Origin: JAICNR01 sp035699465
GTDB taxonomy: Bacteria > Gemmatimonadota > Gemmatimonadetes > JACCXV01 > JAHWKZ01
Assembly: GCA_035699465.1 (NCBI GenBank)
Contig: DASSPT010000165.1
Span: 1 to 9,895 of the forward strand
Length of the DNA: 9,895 nucleotides
Direction of reading: 5' to 3'
Part shown: in pieces, positions 8,009 through 9,895 of the stretch
Layout of the letters: each line of letters begins with the position of its first letter
Position numbering within the stretch: the stretch's first letter is position 1
Notes under the pieces: model-generated
What the model was told of the DNA's origin: nothing
The model's database searches: none
Seen by the model: the letters and a program-made list of their open reading frames with translations, nothing else
Position numbers and translations under genes: made by a program

Positions 8009-9100
8009 ATGCGACTCGAGGGGATCGTCCAGCCCCCGCCCGGAATCCAACCCCCGGAGCCCCCCGCCGACGGGACGATCGCGATCCGGGTGCCGAACTG
8101 GATCGGCGACGCGGTGCTGGCGATCCCCGCGGTGGCCGCCCTGGCCGACCGCTTCGCCGACCGCACCGTGCTGGTACTCGCGCGCGGAACGGTGGCTCCG
8201 CTCTTCGTCGGGCTTCCGCGGATCGATTCGGTGCTGCGCGTCGCGGACGGCGGCGCCGAGCGGATGGCCAGCGTGCGCCGCGCCCTGGACGGCAGGCCAC
8301 CGGAGCTGGGGGTCGTGTTCCCGCATTCCTTCGGGACCGCGGTCGAGCTCGCGGCGGCCGGCACCCGACACCTGTGGGGGTACGGCGGTCCGCTCCGGAA
8401 GCTGGTCCTCGACGTGGCGCTGCCGCCGCGCTGGCTGGCCGGACGCCACCGCTGGGAGGCGTATGCGCTGCTCGCGGCGGCGGTCACCGGCAGGCCGGTG
8501 GTGGAGCGCTATCCGCTGGCGCGGGGGCCCGGTGACGTGGCGGCGGCCGATGCGCTGTTCGCCCAGGCCGGCCTTCCGCACGGCGGCAGAGAGCGTCCGC
8601 TGGTGGGGCTCGTGCCCGGGGCGCACGCGGACTCGCGGCGCTGGCCGGCGGCGCGCTTCGCGGAGCTCGCCTCGCGCCTCGGCCGGCGCGGAGCGAGGGT
8701 CGTCCTGTTCGGCTCCGCGGTCGAGCGGCCGCTGGTGGCGCGCGTGGCGGCCGCCGCGGACCCCACGCCGGTCGATTTCAGCGGCCGCACGCCGCTCCCG
8801 GTCCTCGTCGAATGCTTCCGACGACTCGACTTCCTGGTCACGAACGACACGGGCCCCATGCATCTGGCGGCGGCGGTGGGGACCCCGCTCCTGGACCTCT
8901 GCGGCGCCGCGAACGAGGTCGTCACCGGGCCGCGCGGACCGGCCAGCGAGGTCGTCGTCCATCCCATCCACTGCCGGCCCTGCGTGAAGAACGCCTGCGC
9001 CTACAATCTGGGGTGCATGACGGGGATCGGCGTGGACCGGGTCGAAGCGCTCGTCAGGGCGCGGATCGACCAACCGGTGCCGGCGGCGATCGACGGCTAG
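8009..9100 (+). CDS. waaF: GT9-family glycosyltransferase, ADP-heptose:LPS heptosyltransferase II-like
   Basis: The 363-residue protein resembles WaaF/RfaF, which transfers L-glycero-D-manno-heptose from ADP-heptose to the first heptose of the LPS inner core at the cytoplasmic face of the inner membrane. The N-terminal domain opens with IRVPNWIGDAVLAIPAV (residues 26-42), close to the APNWxGDAVMA signature of heptosyltransferases. The C-terminal domain carries LVPGAHADSRRWPAARFAELA (about 201-221) for nucleotide-sugar binding and NDTGPMHLAAAVGTP (279-293), the GT9 hallmark. A C-terminal cluster CRPCVKNAC with Cys322, 325, 330 and Cys336 matches the CxPC region seen in WaaF. An unusual Pro-rich stretch of about 20 residues precedes the first strand. 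The ATG at 8009 is supported by the TAGATT-N6-ATG arrangement. Other GT9 members, such as WaaC or enzymes acting on other sugars, cannot be excluded. The ROK kinase gene begins 10 bp after its stop, so co-transcription is likely. Confidence 0.88.
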   Translation: MRLEGIVQPPPGIQPPEPPADGTIAIRVPNWIGDAVLAIPAVAALADRFADRTVLVLARGTVAPLFVGLPRIDSVLRVADGGAERMASVRRALDGRPPELGVVFPHSFGTAVELAAAGTRHLWGYGGPLRKLVLDVALPPRWLAGRHRWEAYALLAAAVTGRPVVERYPLARGPGDVAAADALFAQAGLPHGGRERPLVGLVPGAHADSRRWPAARFAELASRLGRRGARVVLFGSAVERPLVARVAAAADPTPVDFSGRTPLPVLVECFRRLDFLVTNDTGPMHLAAAVGTPLLDLCGAANEVVTGPRGPASEVVVHPIHCRPCVKNACAYNLGCMTGIGVDRVEALVRARIDQPVPAAIDG

Positions 9101-9103
9101 ATT
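9098..9103 (+). promoter_or_regulatory. TAGATT hexamer before the ROK kinase start (weak candidate)
   Basis: TAGATT occurs 7 bp before the GTG at 9111, the same word seen upstream of lepA and the GT9 gene. Its first three bases are the stop codon of the GT9 gene, so chance is a real explanation. No -35 is visible at the right distance. It would allow a leaderless internal promoter for the kinase. Confidence 0.25.
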
Positions 9104-9110
9104 GGCCCAC

Positions 9111-9895
9111 GTGGAAATCCAGGACGCCGGGATGCTGGCATGGGGAGTGGACGTCGGCGGGACCGACTGCAAGGTCGGCGTGGTCGACGGCACGGGGCGG
9201 GTCCGCGCGGAATCCGGTTTCGAAACGCCCGACGAACCGGCGGCCGCGGTTCGCGAGATCGAGCGCGCCTGCCGCGCGCTGGCGGAGGAGCTGGGCGCGC
9301 GGATCGAGCGACTGGGGATCGGGGTGCCGGGCCCGCTCGATCTCGACCGCGGCGTGATCGTCCAGGCCCCGAACCTGGGGTGGCGCGACGTCCCGCTCCG
9401 CGACATGGTGGCCGGGGCGCTCGGCTGCCCGGTCGTCATGGACAACGACGCGAACGCGGCGGCGTACGGCGAGGCGTGGGTGGGGGCCGGACGCGGGGCG
9501 CGGGTCCTGCTCCTGGTCACGCTGGGTACGGGGGTCGGCGGCGGAGTGGTCGAGGACGGGCGCGTCTTCCACGGAGCGCGCGGCCTCGCCGTCGAGATCG
9601 GGCACATGGTAGCGGTCGCCGGCGGGCGCGCGTGCTCGTGCGGCAAGCGGGGCTGCGTGGAGGCGTACTTCAGCGCGCACGCGCTGAGCGAGCAGGCGGC
9701 GGAGGTGGGAGCCGGCGACGGCGATCCGCGCGTCCATCGCTCGCTGTTCGAGCGCTACGCGGCGGGCGACGAGCGGATCGTCGGCTGGCTCGGCCACGCG
9801 ATCGACGTCCTCGCGCAGGGCGTGGCCCACGCCGGCGTTCTGTTCGATCCCGACCGCATCGTATTCACGGGTGGGCTGACGCGCTCGTGGGACGT
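9111..9895 (+). CDS. ROK-family sugar kinase, glucokinase-like (3' truncated by window end)
   Basis: At least 261 residues are visible and the frame is still open at the last base; typical ROK kinases have about 300-330. The protein would phosphorylate a hexose such as glucose, N-acetylglucosamine, N-acetylmannosamine or fructose with ATP. Visible parts from the GTG at 9111: ATP-binding phosphate-1 motif GVDVGGTDCKVGVVDG (12-27), GIGVPGPLD (69-77), catalytic NDANAAAYGE with Asp113 (112-121), phosphate-2 loop TLGTGVGGGVVEDG (137-150), and the ROK zinc-binding motif with EIGH (His165) and C-S-C-G-K-R-G-C (Cys175, 177, 182) followed by VEAYFS. An ATG at 9132 (MLAWGVDVGG) is an equally plausible start. 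It follows the GT9 gene by 10 bp and probably shares its transcript. Repressor-type ROK proteins are unlikely because no helix-turn-helix precedes the kinase domain. The exact sugar cannot be told. Confidence 0.93.
   Translation, partial: MEIQDAGMLAWGVDVGGTDCKVGVVDGTGRVRAESGFETPDEPAAAVREIERACRALAEELGARIERLGIGVPGPLDLDRGVIVQAPNLGWRDVPLRDMVAGALGCPVVMDNDANAAAYGEAWVGAGRGARVLLLVTLGTGVGGGVVEDGRVFHGARGLAVEIGHMVAVAGGRACSCGKRGCVEAYFSAHALSEQAAEVGAGDGDPRVHRSLFERYAAGDERIVGWLGHAIDVLAQGVAHAGVLFDPDRIVFTGGLTRSWD

Noticed and set aside
7949..9646. A 565-residue minus-strand open frame spanning the GT9 gene and part of the ROK gene
   Set aside because: It overlaps two well-supported plus-strand genes and the start of the antiporter, and is low-complexity in Arg, Pro, Ala and Ser; a shadow frame.

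Overview
The window reads as chromosomal DNA from a very GC-rich, Gram-negative (diderm) bacterium. Evidence for an outer membrane is a beta-barrel-like C-terminus ending in Phe, a lipoprotein, and a heptosyltransferase-type GT9 enzyme. GC-rich codon use is uniform across the genes. The phylum cannot be fixed by eye. Lineages such as Gemmatimonadota, Eisenbacteria, Acidobacteriota or Myxococcota would all fit. I see no rRNA, tRNA, CRISPR array, prophage, transposase gene or integrase.

Layout. Positions 1-956: the 3' end of a probable outer-membrane barrel protein, followed 23 bp later by a small unrecognised lipoprotein. Positions 961-1124: a 164-bp nested palindrome with 26-bp perfect terminal arms. 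Positions 1148-3388: priA (replication restart helicase). Positions 3427-4221: an exported intradiol ring-cleavage dioxygenase-like protein with all four iron ligands. Positions 4283-6082: lepA (EF-4). Positions 6085-6206: a second nested palindrome, between the convergent lepA and antiporter genes. Positions 6252-7970 (minus): an NhaP2/CvrA-type K+/H+ antiporter with cytoplasmic regulatory domains. Positions 7971-8008: a 38-bp divergent promoter region. Positions 8009-9100: a GT9 heptosyltransferase (WaaF-like). Positions 9111-9895: a ROK-family sugar kinase cut by the window end.

The genes are mostly unrelated housekeeping or envelope functions rather than one pathway. priA, the dioxygenase and lepA run in the same direction with short gaps, but each of the last two has its own promoter-like element. 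The GT9 and ROK genes are 10 bp apart and may be co-transcribed.

I found no convincing new multi-gene system. Two non-coding patterns merit attention. The two intergenic palindromes share a short core (GCGGYGTTGCG ... CGCGCCT around a central hairpin) but have unrelated outer arms, as a dispersed family of non-coding palindromic elements would. Several start codons also have no Shine-Dalgarno sequence at normal distance and instead carry a TANNNT-like -10 hexamer 6-9 nt upstream, suggesting leaderless transcripts. The best case is the divergent 38-bp region, where both genes show the hexamer-N6-start arrangement.
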